Positions 20,723 through 32,746 of a stretch of DNA of 64,000 bases are shown piece after piece. The translations under genes were made by a program, and so were the position numbers. Within the stretch, counting starts at the first letter, position 1; the number at the start of each line of letters is the position of its first letter. The notes beneath the pieces were generated by a model. The model was not told where the DNA came from, did no database searches, and worked only from the letters and a program-made list of their open reading frames with translations. The stretch comes from Mycocentrospora acerina (Eukaryota > Ascomycota > Dothideomycetes > Pleosporales): NCBI GenBank assembly GCA_022701365.1, contig JAKUHH010000103.1, forward strand, positions 62,001 through 126,000. Direction: 5' to 3'.

Positions 20723-22723
20723 CGCGTCGATAATTGGCGTGCTCGACAGGAGTTGCGGACAATTGAATAAACCACAAATCTACCCTTCCTTTATACTCCA
20801 ATTCATATATCGCGGGGTATGTTCATGACCCCAGCTCGGTCTTCAGTTGCACCGATGTCTTGACAGGTCCATTCGGAATAATCACCCGCAAATACCGGAT
20901 GACTGTCGGTCTGTCGACTAAGAACATCTACTTCGGCTTGTATTTGTGCTTGGCGTTTGGGGTAACTTACCCGCGTCTCGTTTCTCCTCCAATAGGCGAG
21001 GCAATACCCTGCCGATGATCGACAACACACTGTGAGGGGTTGCGTCGGGCGTAACCATGTTCCAGCCCATGTTACTCTCTTGGGTCGCAGATTGACTATG
21101 CAGTAGGTGCTAACCGATGAAACACGTTGATTTTGCCGGAGATGTACTGATTTGAGCACGATGAATAAGCAAACCGGTCCCCACGACCAGTGCTTTTGGA
21201 ATCATGCCACTCAGGTGGATACCCCGGGCCTTCGGAAGGAATGTGTAGAGGTAGTTCCACCGGAACGTATAACCTACGAGCCGCATGTACATGGATACCA
21301 CGAGGGTGCGCAATTTCGGTAGTATAAATGAACTGGTGTGCGCCGTGTGTGCTATATTGAGCGACTCCGACAAGTCTGTCACAACGAAGAGGATATACGA
21401 AATCAAACTAATACCTGCAACGCTGTTAGTTCAAGTCGTAAAGATGAGTAGGTACGGGAAGTAGTATTGGAAATGGTCTCGAGTACTGACTTGTTCAAAT
21501 AGCGTCAGCCAACAATACACACCTCCTAGCTGCAGACCTCACACATTTTTCAGAATGACTACTGTGGTCATGAACTTCCATGCGAAAATATCCATAGCTT
21601 AGTCTGTCTTCATACTCCATGGGAGGCTCCTCTAAGACGTTAAACCACTTCATTCAATCATCCAATACCTCCTATCTGCTGCAGCAGCAGCACAAGGATC
21701 GACGTTTTTGTAGTTCACAGATAGTGTCCTTGGAGCACTATTTACAAACAAAGCATGCGAAATTACCTTTGTATCGCCTCAAGAGCTATGACTAGAGACC
21801 TTTTGGGTGCACGAGGCGATTACTTGGAATGCTTGCTATTGGGGCCTAACACGGGCTGATATTGAATTGAATCAAACATAGCTAGGAGCTGGTATCACGA
21901 CTTGGTGTATGGCAAGACACAGGTGGCTGTGAAACATAATTGGTGGAGGGAATGTTTCTCAGTCAAACGAAAAAACAAGCCGACTGCCTGCGCGCTACGT
22001 GATTCTGGACAAAGGAGAAGTCAAAATATGTTATCGTTTGTCGAAGAGAGGCGGTTCGGGCGCTCGGCTCCTTATACAATTGTCAAGCAGTACAACTACT
22101 GGAGCTGCCGTCTTTGCCGACTCCTCGCAGAGCCGCGCAACGAACGAGGCAGTGTGAAGCACCCAAGCCATGCACCGCCACAGCGATGTGCGAGGCCCAA
22201 AGCGGTGAACAAAGGAGCTAAAATACAAGACAAAAGGCAGACACCGGCGTCTCCAAGGGGTTTTCTTATTCGCATCGAGTCTCACGGTACACATCGCCTG
22301 ATCAACAACTAGCGGTGACGCATGTGGACGCAAAGCGCCAGGGCCAGAATACGATGCGATGCAGATGAAAAGACCAAATTTGTGACGCAACACATCATTC
22401 GCTTCTCACCGGCAGGGGCCAAGGCGGAGTCGCAAGCAAAAACCAATCACAGAATGTCACGAGCCACTTGTTAGTCTTGTTTCATTGTGAATGACGTAAC
22501 ATCTCAGCCTTCCCGTAGTGGCTGTCATCATCGCTTTATCCAAGGGCGCAGTGTGTAGAATAAAAGCTGCCTCTCTCGCTGCGCTGCTTCCTTCAACATC
22601 TCTACACCCTGCTCTAGATACTCTTGCGACTATCGGTAGCGAAAAGTACATCGCTAAAGTCCCTGCATCCCCTCCCGCACTCTACAGCCCGTCCTTGCAT
22701 CAAGCCCCTCCATCTTAGCGAAA
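20723..22723. other. long intergenic region
   Basis: Two kilobases without a supported gene. Open frames such as 21902-22312 (+), 22031-22393 (-) and 20803-21159 (-) overlap each other on opposite strands and have no recognisable domain or splice structure. The last 150 bp is the C/T-rich leader of the MARVEL gene. Confidence 0.45.
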
Positions 22724-23300
22724 ATGGTGGCACCAGCCGTCGTCCTAGGCCTTCGCGGCGTCCAGGTACTCCTCTCCATTATTGTTCTTGGCTTGACTGC
22801 CTATCGTAAGTTGTTCCTTGGTCTGATGAAAACTTCTTGCTTACAATATTTAGTCGTTGATGCATTCACCGGCCCCTGGGGAAGTTGGTCGCCTCACAGC
22901 CTCAACTTCATGCTGTTCACATCAGTATGGACGCTTCTCGCAGCCGCATATCTAATCCTTGCGCCGTCGCGCTTTCCCAAGTTTGCGCATGGCTATGCCA
23001 TCGCAGGCGTCGAGTTTCTCACCATGATCTTTTGGTTCGCCGCTTGGGTATCCGTAGCTGCTCTTTGGGGCGACATTGTGTGGTACGGCGCCAAGGGCAC
23101 CTTCTATGGATGTGGTGTTGCTGCCATCATTTTTGGAGCCTTTGTTTGGTAGGTTCTTCTGTTGATTGTCTTCTGACATATAGCTAACAATTCTTAGGCT
23201 TACATTCCTGGCCACAACCATTTTGGCTGCCCTGCACATCCGCAGCAACCGAAGCGGTCATGCTGCGGCTGCTCCTCCTCCAGCTATGGCCGGTGTTTGA
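22724..23300 (+). CDS. MARVEL-domain four-helix membrane protein
   Basis: Three exons (22724-22805, 22854-23148, 23198-23300) give 159 residues with four hydrophobic segments, about residues 5-27, 43-62, 73-97 and 107-135. The N-terminus LRGVQVLLSIIVLGLTAY, the GPWGSWSPHSLNF loop and the small four-helix layout match fungal MARVEL/Nce102-like membrane proteins, which act in plasma-membrane domain organisation and vesicle traffic. The short Ala/Pro tail is cytosolic. Function beyond family is inference. Confidence 0.8.
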
Positions 23301-24541
23301 TCGACCCTCTACATATGTTTACTGTTGGGCTGATGCTCACGATATGATACCCCACGTTTTCTTTGTCTTTATGGAATGATGAGCAATCTTAAATTAAATT
23401 GGTTATTCACATCTATTGCGTACATGATAACATTTCAATATACCCTATTACTGCTTGGATTCAAATGCACTGATATTGCTATCCCGAGGCTCGTCTTCGA
23501 CGTGGAATATGTTTGCAATGACTTGATGATTCAAAACTCGGCAAAGTATCGTATCACCAACGTCTTTTGGTTTGTTATGTCAGAATCTCGTGGATAAGAG
23601 CAACCTACGATGATGCTAAAAGACAAAGGCAGTTAGTTGCATGGCGCACAATTGCGAAGATTTTTTCCAACTGTAAAATACAACATCTATCGATACAAAA
23701 TCTATGCTGATATGGGACCTTGAAGAACAGGCCTGTAGTAGTTGCAAGCGAGGATGCTGTTTGACCTTCCCACCAACAAAAATAGGCCATAGCAAGCACA
23801 TTGTAGGGGAACGCTCTTAATGTTATTTCCGGCTCTTATGAGCGCCGCTGCTTCCAAGCGGCGCATGGACGCTAGACTATACTCGGAAGGCGTCGATTTC
23901 GCCCCGCAAACTCTACTCGTGTTCATGCCAACACAATACGCATGCACATTCTCATCGTCCAACGTCGTCAAGATAAGAACTAGTGCAAGAAGGCTATCAA
24001 GCTCATATTAACATGCGACCCTACGTCAGCACTAAGGTCAGTCGCAGCTACAAAGCGAACTTCAGCATGTCGCTTAGCCCACTCAGAAGCTTGTTGCCTG
24101 CCAGATTGAGGCTGAGTGCTCCAACCGGCTCGAATCCTTCAAGCCTATTGGCCAGTTAATCAAACCACGTGCTGGACATCTTGGTTAAAACAAGGCCTTC
24201 TGCAAAGGAGGGGGTGGCTCATGAAATGATGGGCTGAATCAGCGTGAGTGCCTACAGCAGCCCACCATGCATACTGGCAGCGCATCGTGGAGATTCAGCC
24301 CAATGGCACGTTGTTGATCGAACACAAACACACGCCCAAATGTCGAAAACACTGGTGGCGGGTTTAGGCGTGGTAGCTCGGCATCGTGCAGCCGGGGAAA
24401 CGCGAACATATGGCCCGATAGAAGCCCTTAGTAGCCTTGGTATCGCTTCTAGCCGTTTATTAGCCTTCTCCAGTCCAAACGGACTTCTGCGTCGCCCTGT
24501 CTTCTCAGAGGCCGACGTGCTCGCCATCCATACTCAGCGCG
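23301..24541. other. intergenic
   Basis: 3' flank of the MARVEL gene and promoter of the K+ transporter. Small open frames (for example 23820-24011 +, 24252-24527 -) have no recognisable protein. Confidence 0.45.
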
Positions 24542-27135
24542 ATGGAGCCTTCCGTCCCTCCTAGAGCCAGCGCTATGCGCACGACCAAGTCGAAGGGGGC
24601 ACGGCATGTGGGAGAGGGTGCCGCGCTTCGCCGCCGCTCGCGATCGCGGACGCGCCAGCGAAGCGGTTCTCTCGAAATTGAAAAATGCAAAGAGCTTGAA
24701 ATCGCTGAAGACGAGGATCCTGAGCTGCGCGATGAACGCGGGTACAGGGGTATTCAGGTACATTCAAGCTCTTCTCAAAATTCAAAAATGCTGATTCTAC
24801 ACGTAGGCATTTAGTTTCAGTCAATTGCTTCGCCTTGCATATCAGTCTGTTGGTGTCATATATGGAGATATTGGTACATCGCCGCTCTATGTGTATTCTT
24901 CGACGTTCACTGAAGCGCCCAACCGCATGGATCTTCTCGGGGCTGCTTCTTTAATTATCTGGTCACTTACCGTCATTGTCACATTCAAGTACGTACTGGT
25001 AGTTCTACGAGCCGACAACGATGGCGAAGGTGGGACTTTTAGCACATATGCTCTGCTATCTCGATACGCAAACATCTCGCAAAGAGATCCTCGCGAAGCG
25101 ACCATGGTCAAAACCTCACGTGTACTCTTCAGTCGCTCAACGAAACATGTACGGTCTACGATTGAAAAAACGAGATTCTTCCGAGGCCTCTTGAAAATTA
25201 TCGGGGTTTTGGCTGTGTCCATGGTCATTGCGGATGGAGTGTTGACGCCAGCACAATCAGTTCTCGCTGCGGTTCAGGGCTTGAGGGTTGCCAGCGACAA
25301 CGTTTCGAAACCGACCATCATCGGCGTCACTTGTGCCATACTAATATTGCTGTTCTTTGCGCAACCTTTTGGCACGTCGAGGTTTTCGATCGTATTTTCA
25401 CCAACTGTATTAATTTGGCTGGCTCTTAACGCAGGTTTTGGTATTTACAATCTCGCCAGGTACGTACCGATATGCGTTGGAATGTTTCTCATTCTTACTA
25501 CTTCAGATACGATCATGGTATGCTGAAAGCCTTCAATCCCTATTACGCGTTTGACTACCTTGTGCGCAATGAATTCCACGGATGGCGAAGTCTTGGCGGC
25601 ATTCTTCTTTGCTTCACAGGAGTTGAAGTCCTCTTTGCAGGTATTGGACCTTTCAGTCGTCAAGCAATTCAGGTCAGTTGGATCGGCTATGTATATCCAA
25701 CCCTTCTACTTGCCTACGTGGGACAAGCCGCCTATATCAGTGAACATCCTGAAGCTTACACAAATCCCTTCTACAACTGCGTCCCCTCAGGTTGGATGAT
25801 ACCGTCACTTGTTATTGCTATAGCCGCATCAGTAGTGGCTTCACAAACTATCATCACTGCTACATTCCAGGTTGGTGAAAGTATCATATTTTCTTCTCAG
25901 AAGATACTGACAAATAGCAGCTACTAACACAAATTATGAAACTCTCATACTTCCCGCAGATTCAGGTCATACATACCTCAAAGACCTATTACGGGAAAGT
26001 TTATGTGCCTCTTGCCAATTGGTTGCTGATGGTAGGAACGGTACTAGTCGCAGCCGTCTACAACAACAGCGCTTCTCTTGGCAACGCTTACGGTGTTTGC
26101 GTCATGTTCGTTACTTTTTTCGACACGTGTCTAGTCACTCTTGTTGCCATACTCGTCTGGCGTGTGAAGCCTTACTACCTCTTCCTTCCATGGCTAGTAA
26201 TCGCGAGTTTAGATGGTACCTTCCTCTCATCTGCCCTCACAAAAGCTCCAGACGGTGCTTGGTTTACAATTGTCCTTGCGTGTTTACTAGCTTGTCTGTT
26301 TATCCTCTGGCGTTTCGGTAAAGAGCAGCAATGGGTAACAGAAGCTGAAGACCGTTTCCCAACTACACACTTTATCAAGACCAACAAAGATGGAAGCCTG
26401 CAGTTGACTGAGGCTTTTGGTAACAGAATTCTAGTAGCTACACAAGGTTTTGGTATTTTCTTTGACAAAGTTGGTGAAAGTACCCCGATTGTTTTCAGCC
26501 AATTCATCAGGAAACTCAGCATTGTGCCCGAGGTTATTGTGTTCTTTCATCTTCGACCACTTGAGACTCCCTCGGTACCTTTGGGAGATCGCTACCACAT
26601 TACACGGCTCGCAATACCAAATTGCTATCGCTTGGTTGTTCGCCACGGATACATGGACGAAGTAATCACCCCAGACCTTGCTGCCTTGATCTATGAGAAG
26701 GTTAGACATCACATAGTGAGTAGGGACATGGGCAAGGGACATTCCAAACCCAGCACGTCGTCAACGAGGCTCACAAGGGAAATGCTCGACCGAGAACATC
26801 TTCAACCCACAGACCAGGACCTCATTGGAAGGGATATTAATGGGACAGATGCACAGGATTCTTCTCCCAACTTGCGATCGAGGCAAGATACGAAACAGCC
26901 ACCTTATGCTAGGAATACAAGTGCAAGACTGCAGGCTCTCGAAAGAGCATTCAAACATGAGGTCCTCTACATCATCGGAAAAGAACAGATGAAAATCAAA
27001 CCTGGCACAAACGTACTGCGATCGCTACTCCTAAGCACATTTCTCTTCTTGCGAGACAATACAAGGGCAAAGGTTGGGAATTTAAGCGTTCCAATGGATA
27101 AGGTCATTGAGGTTGGTTTTGTAAAGGAGGTTTAA
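24542..27135 (+). CDS. HAK/KUP-type high-affinity potassium transporter
   Basis: Plasma-membrane K+ uptake protein of the KUP/HAK/KT family. Four exons (24542-24741, 24815-25459, 25507-25870, 25921-27135) give about 807 residues. The family hallmark VGVIYGDIGTSPLYVYSSTF opens the first helix, followed by ADNDGEGGTF, VIADGVLTPAQSVLAAVQG, and NPYYAFDYLVRN / GWRSLGGILLCFTGVEVLFAG. The cytosolic C-terminus has the usual block (FGIFFDKVGESTPIVFSQF, VIVFFHLRP) and a serine-rich insert. The first intron could end at either of two AGs six bases apart (24814 or 24820), both in frame. Such transporters are patchily distributed in fungi and are often induced by K+ starvation. Confidence 0.9.
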
Positions 27136-27495
27136 GGGCGGCGTCCCTCAAAAGTGAAGCGTTTTTCAAAACAAAAAAAGAAGATAAAAGTCTTGCCTTT
27201 CCACATGCATACTGGCCAACCTAGGCTCTTTTGTGTCAGGGCTCTAGCCTTCGGGCTTAGCTCTTGACCACCTCGCATTTCTCAACAATGCCGCATGACA
27301 CATCTTTGTCGCTCATTGTTTTAGCGCTTGGCGCCAACAACGTATATGTCATACCCACGTTGTGAACAATGAGCATGGTATTTATTGAAGATTTGCGCCG
27401 AGACGCGCATACGTACTTCATATTTCAACGTTCGCCCGCAAAAAGATATTTACAAAATAGTCGTTATTTCTTTTCTGAAAAGCAAATCAAAAACA
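27136..27495. other. intergenic
   Basis: Short region between the K+ transporter and the coiled-coil gene; the open frame of the latter extends back to 27385 but that part looks like leader. Confidence 0.4.
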
Positions 27496-29112
27496 ATGAA
27501 GGACAGTATGTCGACAATGGAATCGCCATTTTCATTGCGGTCTGCGTCCTCACTTCCCGAAGAGAATTCGACCCTACGATTGACGTTCACTGGCGCACAG
27601 AATCATAGTAAAATCTTGTCTTTGCCATCGTCTTGCCGGTCGATGTCTCCAGCCCCTGAGTCGGCTCCGCCAGCACAATTTCCCCCCGTTGACATGGAGG
27701 ATCAAATTTCGCTTGCGTCTTCTCCATATTCTTCTCGAGCTGTGTCTCCAACTTTAGTTGATGATGCAGAATTACACACTCGACGTAACAGTATAGAGCC
27801 AAAGAGTGGCGAAGAACGGTCTGGATTCATCCTTGTCCAAGCGGCTGCAATCGAGCGACTCCAGGACGAGCTCGACCATTTCAAGGAGCAGTACAGGGCA
27901 GAAAAACAAATTTGCCAAACAAAGAAAGAAGAGATCTATCGGCTCACGAGCGATAGCAACAAGCAAACCAAAAAGTTCGAGGCCTTAGAGGCGGACGTTA
28001 CCAAGTTCAAACGTATCGTCAAAGATAGGGACTTCAGAATTGCAGAACTTCTGGAGGTAATTAGGCTTCAAGCAGATGATACAGACCACTCTGATCAAAC
28101 TATTTCGGAGCTACAGTCAGCGCTCGGTATTTCGCAACGGGAAGTTGATCAAATGAAGCGTGAACTTGAGGCTATTGCTGCGAAGGGGCTTGAAATGGAC
28201 ACTTCAAACCAAAAAAAGACGAATGAGGGGTTGTTGGAGAAGGTCGAGGAACTAGAATTAGCGCTGGTTAATTCTCAACTGAGACATGATGAGTTGCAGG
28301 GCCAGCTCGAAGTCCAGGGTGTTGAAAATATGGACCTCCGGCAACAATTTTTGGATTCTCGGAGGAGAGAGAAACATGCAGAGACGGAAATCGATCGACT
28401 ACAGGACGAAGTTGAAAGCTTACACAAACAATTGGAGCATCTTAGAGTCAGTACATCAGAGTCTGCTGAGGCTGATAAGAAAAAACGCCAGCAACTTCTT
28501 GACAACAACATACTGCTTGTAGAGCAGATTTGTCAAAGAGATGAGCTAGTAAAGGGATTCCATCAGACTGCAAACGTGCAAGGACCATACGAGTTGGCCG
28601 TATCCAGCATACAATCAATTTCACAGGAGCCGCACTACCCAGCACTCACTGGTTACGATTCTTCGACTGATATGAACGCTCAGGCTGATCCATATTTTCA
28701 AACCTCATCAACACACTCCGAAGTCGACTCAAGAGTAAATTTGCAAAATGCTTCTATCTTAATCACCATTAAGGCAGAGGACCGAAAAAATTGGTCTCTC
28801 CTCCAACGAATTACACGCGTGATCCCCGAATCAACAAAGCTCAACATCAAAGGCCCAGAAGACTTGGTCGACGAGCTTATAGAAGGTATGAAAGCCGTGG
28901 AGCAGATATACACGGAGCAGATCGATACAGCCGCATATTGGGAGGGCGAAAGTCGCGAGTTGGAGGAGCGCCTCAATGATGAGATTAAGCGCCCCAGATG
29001 TACATTGAGTCATCATCGTAGTCTTGGGGATGAACTAGAAGCCATAAAGATGAAAGTAGAGTTGCAAGAACAGCTCCTAACGGCATGGGGTGGACAGGAT
29101 GTTGCCCCATAG
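27496..29112 (+). CDS. coiled-coil protein, function unknown
   Basis: Open frame of 538 residues from the Met at 27496 (MKDSMSTMESPF); the frame is open from 27385, but the upstream part is unlike protein and the ATG follows an A-rich leader. The N-terminal about 100 residues are Ser/Pro-rich and disordered. A long heptad-patterned coiled coil follows (from IERLQDELDHFKEQY to about residue 345). A second part holds a conserved-looking block (LLQRITRVIPESTKLNIKGPEDLVDELIEGMKAVEQ is split by variable residues) and another helix at the end. It could be a cytoskeletal or septum-associated scaffold, but no named family is recognised. Confidence 0.6.
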   Translation: MKDSMSTMESPFSLRSASSLPEENSTLRLTFTGAQNHSKILSLPSSCRSMSPAPESAPPAQFPPVDMEDQISLASSPYSSRAVSPTLVDDAELHTRRNSIEPKSGEERSGFILVQAAAIERLQDELDHFKEQYRAEKQICQTKKEEIYRLTSDSNKQTKKFEALEADVTKFKRIVKDRDFRIAELLEVIRLQADDTDHSDQTISELQSALGISQREVDQMKRELEAIAAKGLEMDTSNQKKTNEGLLEKVEELELALVNSQLRHDELQGQLEVQGVENMDLRQQFLDSRRREKHAETEIDRLQDEVESLHKQLEHLRVSTSESAEADKKKRQQLLDNNILLVEQICQRDELVKGFHQTANVQGPYELAVSSIQSISQEPHYPALTGYDSSTDMNAQADPYFQTSSTHSEVDSRVNLQNASILITIKAEDRKNWSLLQRITRVIPESTKLNIKGPEDLVDELIEGMKAVEQIYTEQIDTAAYWEGESRELEERLNDEIKRPRCTLSHHRSLGDELEAIKMKVELQEQLLTAWGGQDVAP

Positions 29113-29484
29113 AACAACGATATGTCTCAGAATGAGACGTTGATGAAGGTTGGGTGGGATAGCAGTCTCGAGGATGTACAACTATAATAAGGGATGTTGC
29201 ATTGGGATTTTTGGAGGATTTTATACCATTTTCATTTTTGCAGTTCTCTTTATTAGTTAGTCAAGCACAATAACAACTGGTGATTATTACTTTGTTTGTT
29301 AAAATGATGTCATCGTGGCCTGTGCGCTACGCTATGCTTTGAGGCTGAATGCTGTTGCCTTGTGCCCAAGTCACTTAAAACTACACTTTGCTGATCATTT
29401 CCGATGCAAAATACAACTCTCATGCTTGCTCTAGTTATACACTTACAGGAAATCACTTGAGACCAGTGGCTCCATCCTCAGTTC

Positions 29485-30441
29485 ATGTTTCCTATACACT
29501 CTAAGATGTCGGCGACCTCATCTTCTCAATCAACACGAAAGATTAACAAATCGAGATTTTACATGGAATGGAAAGGTCATCAAATTGATGATCTGGCCAC
29601 GTTTCGTAATATCACTCTTACAAAGAGGCCTGACAAGCCTATCGTCTATCTCGCAGGAGACTCTTCTTTGGACAACAAATTTTGGGTTTACAAAACCACC
29701 GATGAGCTGTCTGTCGAGGTCCCCAAGATCTACCAAGACACGCTTGACAGGCCAATCCCAAAGCCAGATATTGCATTTTGGTTGAATCATTTCCTGGGTG
29801 ATGATGCAACATGCATCAACACTGCAGTCGAAGAATCCACGCTTCGGGATCGCGATGAGAAACTCTTGCCGCATGACGAGTTTATCCGCGACAATATAAG
29901 CAGTAAGGATATTCTGATTGTAAGCGTGGGCGCCAACGACATCGCCCTCCGACCATCACCCGCAACAATGAACAACATGACCCGGCTCGCTTGGCTGACT
30001 CGACGTGAATCACTCGAGAATGGCTCCGCGTATGCACTGCAGCATTTTAAAGAGCTCTTTGGCGCAAAGACACAAAACTACATCTCTCGCATGGTGGCCC
30101 GCACAAAGCCCTGCGCCGTCATCGTATGCATGATCTATTTTCCACTGGAAGCTGGGCTGGGTCAAACTAGCTGGGCGGATATGCAATTAAGGGCTCTCGG
30201 GTACGGTTTGTTTCCTGGGCAGTTACAGACGGCAATCATGGCTATGTATAGGATGGCGACAGAGGAGATGAAAATAGAAGGAACGCAGGTGCTCCCTTGT
30301 GCGCTGTTTGAGGTGCTGAATGGAAAAGACCCAGAGGATTATACATCTAGGGTGGAGCCCAGCGATCAAGGCGGAAAGAAAATGGCAGAGAGGTTTGCTA
30401 AGTTGTTAGGCCCATTATTGATACAAGACGTCACGGAGTGA
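29485..30441 (+). CDS. SGNH/GDSL-like hydrolase-fold protein
   Basis: Single exon, 318 residues (or 311 from the Met at 29506). Block I is YLAGDSSLDNKFW, with the candidate nucleophile Ser near residue 60, and block III is SVGANDIAL (N151, D152), both typical of SGNH hydrolases, which cleave esters. The C-terminal block where SGNH enzymes carry DxxH reads DYTSRVEPSDQGGKKMAE and has no His, so the usual catalytic His is not obvious. No signal peptide or membrane helix, so probably cytosolic. Similar proteins occur in fungi and protists, but the substrate is not known to me. Confidence 0.65.
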   Translation: MFPIHSKMSATSSSQSTRKINKSRFYMEWKGHQIDDLATFRNITLTKRPDKPIVYLAGDSSLDNKFWVYKTTDELSVEVPKIYQDTLDRPIPKPDIAFWLNHFLGDDATCINTAVEESTLRDRDEKLLPHDEFIRDNISSKDILIVSVGANDIALRPSPATMNNMTRLAWLTRRESLENGSAYALQHFKELFGAKTQNYISRMVARTKPCAVIVCMIYFPLEAGLGQTSWADMQLRALGYGLFPGQLQTAIMAMYRMATEEMKIEGTQVLPCALFEVLNGKDPEDYTSRVEPSDQGGKKMAERFAKLLGPLLIQDVTE

Positions 30442-30974
30442 GTATTTGGAAATGAGCGAAATGTGGTGGCTAGGTTGAGGATCGGAAATCTCATTCTCCT
30501 TTTGGATGTGTCAATCAGTTCTGGAAAACATATTTTGTCGTTTCAGTGTACTGATATGGTAATTTGTTTTATTATTATTACGCGGCACGCGAGCTTGAAG
30601 TGGCTTTTATTTCTTTTTATTGAAGACGCACCCTTTGTGACGCGTCTTGTTTCCCAAAACGACACTTTGATAGTTTGACACGAGTTCAAAACACCTTTGT
30701 ACGGTTAGGGTAAGCGATTTAGTCATCAACTTTATTTATGAAGCGCTTGATGCTTGTGAAGTTGTTTCATTAAAAGATGCAATTTTGAGTTTTAAGATAT
30801 GTTTAGGCAAGCCTAAAAGTACTGTAAACTGTTGAAATATTTAAAGGCAGTAAGATGACATTGAATGTAAGCATCTTACGGACAGGAAATTCTTCTGGCA
30901 TAAATAACAACCTAGTTTCTAGTCCACCTCAAGTTACCTGAGATTTGAACTCGGTATGGATCATACGTCTTCGC
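30442..30974. other. intergenic between convergent genes
   Basis: AT-rich 3' flanks. A tRNA T-arm-like sequence (GTTCAAATC on the minus strand, 30942-30950) has no matching tRNA body. Confidence 0.45.
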
Positions 30975-32746
30975 TTAAACCTGGAGATTATCCGCCTTGC
31001 TGAGACGTCTGACTCCTTCCACTTTTCTATCCTCGGCAAGTATCGAGGCAAATTTACTAGCCTTTCTGATTTCAGGTCCCTTCCAGTAGAACACATAGAT
31101 CGGCACAACCACTAGACAAGACAAGCCGGCTAGAACGGTAGTCGCATATTCCGATGGTCTTTTTTCGCTCAGGTTGGTGTATAGCGGTGTGGCGTACATG
31201 GCGGATATACCGGCGAGGAAGTCTCGCGCAAAGGCGTTTCCACCGGTTGCCGAAGCTGAGTACGGACCGTAGGCAGCAATCATGTAATCGACTGAAGAGT
31301 AGTAAATGGCAAAGTTGGCAAGTCCCACGAGAAACGAGAAGATCATTGGCGCAATCCAATGCGTTTGTGGAGGGCCCATGCATGTCCATGCAAAACCAAA
31401 AAGGCCAATGGGTTCGAAGAGCGCGAGTAGAAGAAGTGGCTTCAAACGCCGCTCGGGAGACATCCAATCTGGGCCGTTCTTTTTTCGGAGGTGCTCGTCG
31501 CGTTTGAACCAGGGCCAGTACAGGAAGTATGTGAAAAAGTAGGACGCATTAATGGGAATGAAGGCCCAGGCTACTTGCAGCGTGCCAAAGCCAAAGTTTT
31601 GAGGGAATGTAACGTTGAACGCTTCAAGGAAGGTAAAGATCAATGCATCTGAGAATCCGGACAACAGAGATAGAAATAGAACGATAGGTTCGCGGATAAA
31701 CATCTCGAACGGTCGGATCCAGATCTTTCCAGCTTCCTTGACAGAGACACGAGGATTCTTTAGCTCGTTCGGCCCATACGCGTTGGGATCCTCGCCAGTC
31801 TCGCGGAGCCTCTTAGCCTCTCGATCGATCAGGATAGTGGACCTGCTCTCTGGCATGAAGAAGTGAATGGCTTGAACGGTGACGCCAAAGATGAGTTGGA
31901 TCCAGAAATTCCATTGCCAAGTCAAGTCTACAGCCTGGAGTCAGAATGTTTTTGTCGTGTGTGATGCAGTTCTCTATGACTTACAATGCTCAATCGGCCC
32001 ACCGATGACTCCACCAATACTTGTTCCAATGGTGGAGGACAATACGATGAAGCACAGCGGCCAGTGCTGAGTTTCAGGCTCGTACAAGTCTGCAATCAGG
32101 CCGAGGGTCACGCTACCTCCTGCAGTAGAAAGGCCGCCCTTTAGCAGTCAGTTCTGAGTCGGCTCAAAACGGTTGGAGGACTTACAAGAGCTCTACAAAC
32201 GACTATTGTGCCAAAGTTTGGAGCAAGAGCATTTGGAATCTGCCAAATGTTGATAAAGAATAAACTCAGCTGCAAAATAGGCCAGCGACCAAATTCCTCG
32301 CTCCATGGTGCCCACAGTTCGCATCCAAAGGCGTAGAAGACGAGATAGATCATCTGTCCGACTCGTGCTGCCTGCGTACTGATGTTGAAATGCTCTGACA
32401 GGGGTTTGACCGCACTTGGATATACCGAAGTATTGAAGTTCATTGAGATCTGGATACCAGCAATGGAAGCCAGGTACATCGCCTTCTTCCAGCGAGGCCA
32501 AGTGTATGCAAGTTTGTTCCAACACTCGTACTCTTTTAGTTCGCGCTTGCCATCGGGACGAGGTGGATTTGGAGGATGTTGCGCATCATCGTTATGTATA
32601 TCCCCAGGAATACTCGTCCTCGATTTCTCATCATCACTCATCTCGAGTGGTAGATTAGAGCGAGTGCCGTCCGCGGTCTCCTTTTCAGAAACTGGCCTTG
32701 AGCCGGCTTGTGCAGACGAACTTTGCCTGGAATTATTCTCCATCAT
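30975..32746 (-). CDS. DHA1-type MFS multidrug/polyamine-like transporter
   Basis: Three exons (32746-32186, 32138-31985, 31927-30975) give 555 residues. A hydrophilic N-terminus of about 100 residues (NPPRPDGKRELKEYECW) leads into 12 predicted helices with DHA1 signatures: WAPWSEEFGRWP after helix 2, RALGGLSTAGGSVTLGLIADL around helix 4, and a long central loop (RLRETGEDPNAYGPNE). Members of this drug:H+ antiporter branch export drugs, polyamines or secondary metabolites. The Met at 32746 (MMENNSRQ) is preferred to an upstream in-frame Met at 32911. It may belong to the 31-44 kb cluster as its exporter. Confidence 0.85.

Noticed and set aside
21902..22393. Opposing open frames of 120-136 codons in the 20.7-22.7 kb gap
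   Set aside because: They overlap on both strands, show no domain or splice context and have unremarkable composition.
30930..30965. tRNA-like T-arm (GTTCAAATC) on the minus strand
   Set aside because: The T-stem is imperfect and the bases where the D-arm and anticodon arm should be are the coding end and stop of the MFS gene; no acceptor stem pairs.
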